Of a DNA stretch of 64,000 nucleotides, positions 63,227-64,000 are shown one piece after another. The stretch spans positions 1,116,001-1,180,000 of the forward strand of contig NZ_JANLCM010000002.1 in NCBI RefSeq assembly GCF_024979235.1, written 5' to 3'. Under the pieces are notes generated by a model. That model made no database searches. It was given only the letters and a program-made list of their open reading frames with translations, and was not told where the DNA came from. Made by a program: the position numbers and the translations under genes. Source of the stretch: Herbiconiux aconitum. Its GTDB lineage: Bacteria; Actinomycetota; Actinomycetes; Actinomycetales; Microbacteriaceae. Within the stretch, counting starts at the first letter, position 1. Each line of letters begins with the position of its first letter.

Positions 63227-64000
63227 CTAGAAGACCCGGAAGACGAAGACGGCGAGCAGCAGACTGACCACGCCGACGGCGAGGACGCCCGCTGTGATGG
63301 CGAGCACGACGGGCGCGTTGGCACGCGCCCGCTTCGGAGGGGCGATGAGCGACGTCGACGAGGTGTTCGTCGAGATCGCTCGGCTCGCGCTCACGGGCGC
63401 GACGTCGGATGTGCCGGTCTCGCCCTCTGAACGGTCGAGCAGGGTGTCGAGGTCGTTCGACTCGAGACCGGATGCCGGAGCACCGGTGGCGCCGAAACTG
63501 GCCGGCAGATCGATCGAGCCGGTGATGATGACTTCACCGGTCTCATCGAGCGCCGTGCCGACGTCGCCGGAGCCCGGCACGTTCGGCAGCACGAGAGCGC
63601 TCGTGGTGGAGATCGAGTTGGTGGCCGCGGTGTTGCGGAGCGAGATCAGGTCGTCGAAGGACGACGGCAGTTCTTCGCTCGAGACCGGGGTGCGATCGCC
63701 GGGGCTCTGGAACATCGGCGCGAGGGTGGGCTCTGCCTCGGCGGCCTGACGCTCTTCGGCTTCGACATGGGCGGCGGCCTCGGCGGTGGGGTCGACGGTG
63801 TCGGCGATCGGAACGTCGATCACCATCTCTTCGATCACGGTCTCGCCCGTGTCATCGGTGACGGTGACGATCTCGGCGTGCTCCGCCTCGTCGTCGTCGC
63901 CCTCGTCGGCGAACTGGGTGTCGTTGTCGGACGACGGCACGAGCACGGGCTCCGACATCGGCACTACATCGATGATGGGCTGAGCGAGGGTCGCGGGCTC
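63227..64000 (-). CDS. Acidic protein with C-terminal membrane anchor (5' end outside window)
   Basis: The reading frame is open to the window edge, giving 257 visible residues. It is acidic and Thr/Ser/Glu-rich (for example DEGDDDEAEHAEIVTV), probably disordered, and ends in a single membrane helix (VVLAITAGVLAVGVVSLLLAV) followed by a short FRVF tail. It is a tail-anchored membrane protein of unknown function. It precedes rsfS, as hypothetical proteins of this kind often do in actinobacteria, downstream of nadD. Confidence 0.7.
   Translation of the reverse strand, partial: EPATLAQPIIDVVPMSEPVLVPSSDNDTQFADEGDDDEAEHAEIVTVTDDTGETVIEEMVIDVPIADTVDPTAEAAAHVEAEERQAAEAEPTLAPMFQSPGDRTPVSSEELPSSFDDLISLRNTAATNSISTTSALVLPNVPGSGDVGTALDETGEVIITGSIDLPASFGATGAPASGLESNDLDTLLDRSEGETGTSDVAPVSASRAISTNTSSTSLIAPPKRARANAPVVLAITAGVLAVGVVSLLLAVFVFRVF

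Noticed and set aside
1..64000. Prophage, insertion sequence, CRISPR array or toxin-antitoxin island
   Set aside because: No transposase, integrase, phage structural gene or regularly spaced repeat was found on reading both strands.

Overview
The window is about 64 kb of high-GC DNA from an actinobacterium, most likely a member of the Microbacteriaceae. The evidence is a division/cell-wall (dcw) cluster without ftsA or ddl but with sepF, yggT and divIVA (wag31) downstream; a mycobacteria-like chain of polyprenyl synthetase, Rv2175c-like protein, PknL-like kinase and class II DAHP synthase; GarA and FtsR homologues; and many leaderless-looking starts. A MurE without the usual DNPR motif fits a lineage whose peptidoglycan does not use meso-diaminopimelate. 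No plasmid, prophage, insertion sequence or CRISPR array was seen.

Region by region: (1) 1-1453: the start of a GH3 glycosidase (cut by the window edge) and a divergent GT2 glycosyltransferase. (2) 1461-21481, all on the minus strand: the dcw cluster, transcribed mraZ, rsmH, ftsL, ftsI, murE, murF, mraY, murD, ftsW, murG, murC, ftsQ, ftsZ, ylmE, sepF, yggT, divIVA, lspA, rluD. Start and stop codons often overlap. A three-copy GTGG array with a 10-bp period precedes mraZ. (3) 21717-30859: DUF3040 protein, polyprenyl synthetase, Rv2175c-like regulator, PknL-like kinase, DAHP synthase, acyltransferase, glucokinase and long-chain acyl-CoA synthetase. (4) 30883-34384: two paralogous cell-wall-binding-repeat-2 (CWB2) proteins, separated by a 3' fragment of def fused to a 3' fragment of fadD. 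This is the junction of an old tandem duplication. (5) 34381-43169: pyruvate carboxylase, ParA-type ATPase, a MarR/SDR pair, two MerR regulators with a GarA-type FHA protein, and a DUF1295 membrane protein. (6) 43183-51219: aldo/keto reductase, a conserved small protein, a circularly permuted Tat-lipoprotein amine oxidase, a Pr6Pr membrane protein, acylphosphatase, a third CWB2 protein carrying a beta-propeller, an alpha/beta hydrolase, PPK2 and a 36-residue membrane peptide. (7) 51332-62544: a large LuxR-type (LAL) regulator with a 60-residue upstream partner, an MFS transporter, PadR and DyP peroxidase, a flavin monooxygenase with an XRE-cupin regulator, a ROK repressor and two small genes. 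(8) 62634-64000: tRNA-Ala(GGC), rsfS and the 3' part of an acidic membrane protein.

The genes of region 2 build lipid II, export and cross-link it, and place the septum (FtsZ, SepF, FtsQ, FtsL, FtsW, FtsI) and the growing pole (DivIVA). PknL, the Rv2175c-like protein, GarA and FtsR point to phospho-signalling that links growth, metabolism and division. The most unusual items are the circularly permuted amine oxidase, the def/fadD duplication scar that produced paired CWB2 genes, in-frame repeats in the cytoplasmic tail of FtsQ together with a dispersed repeat shared with another locus, and the altered MurE specificity motif.
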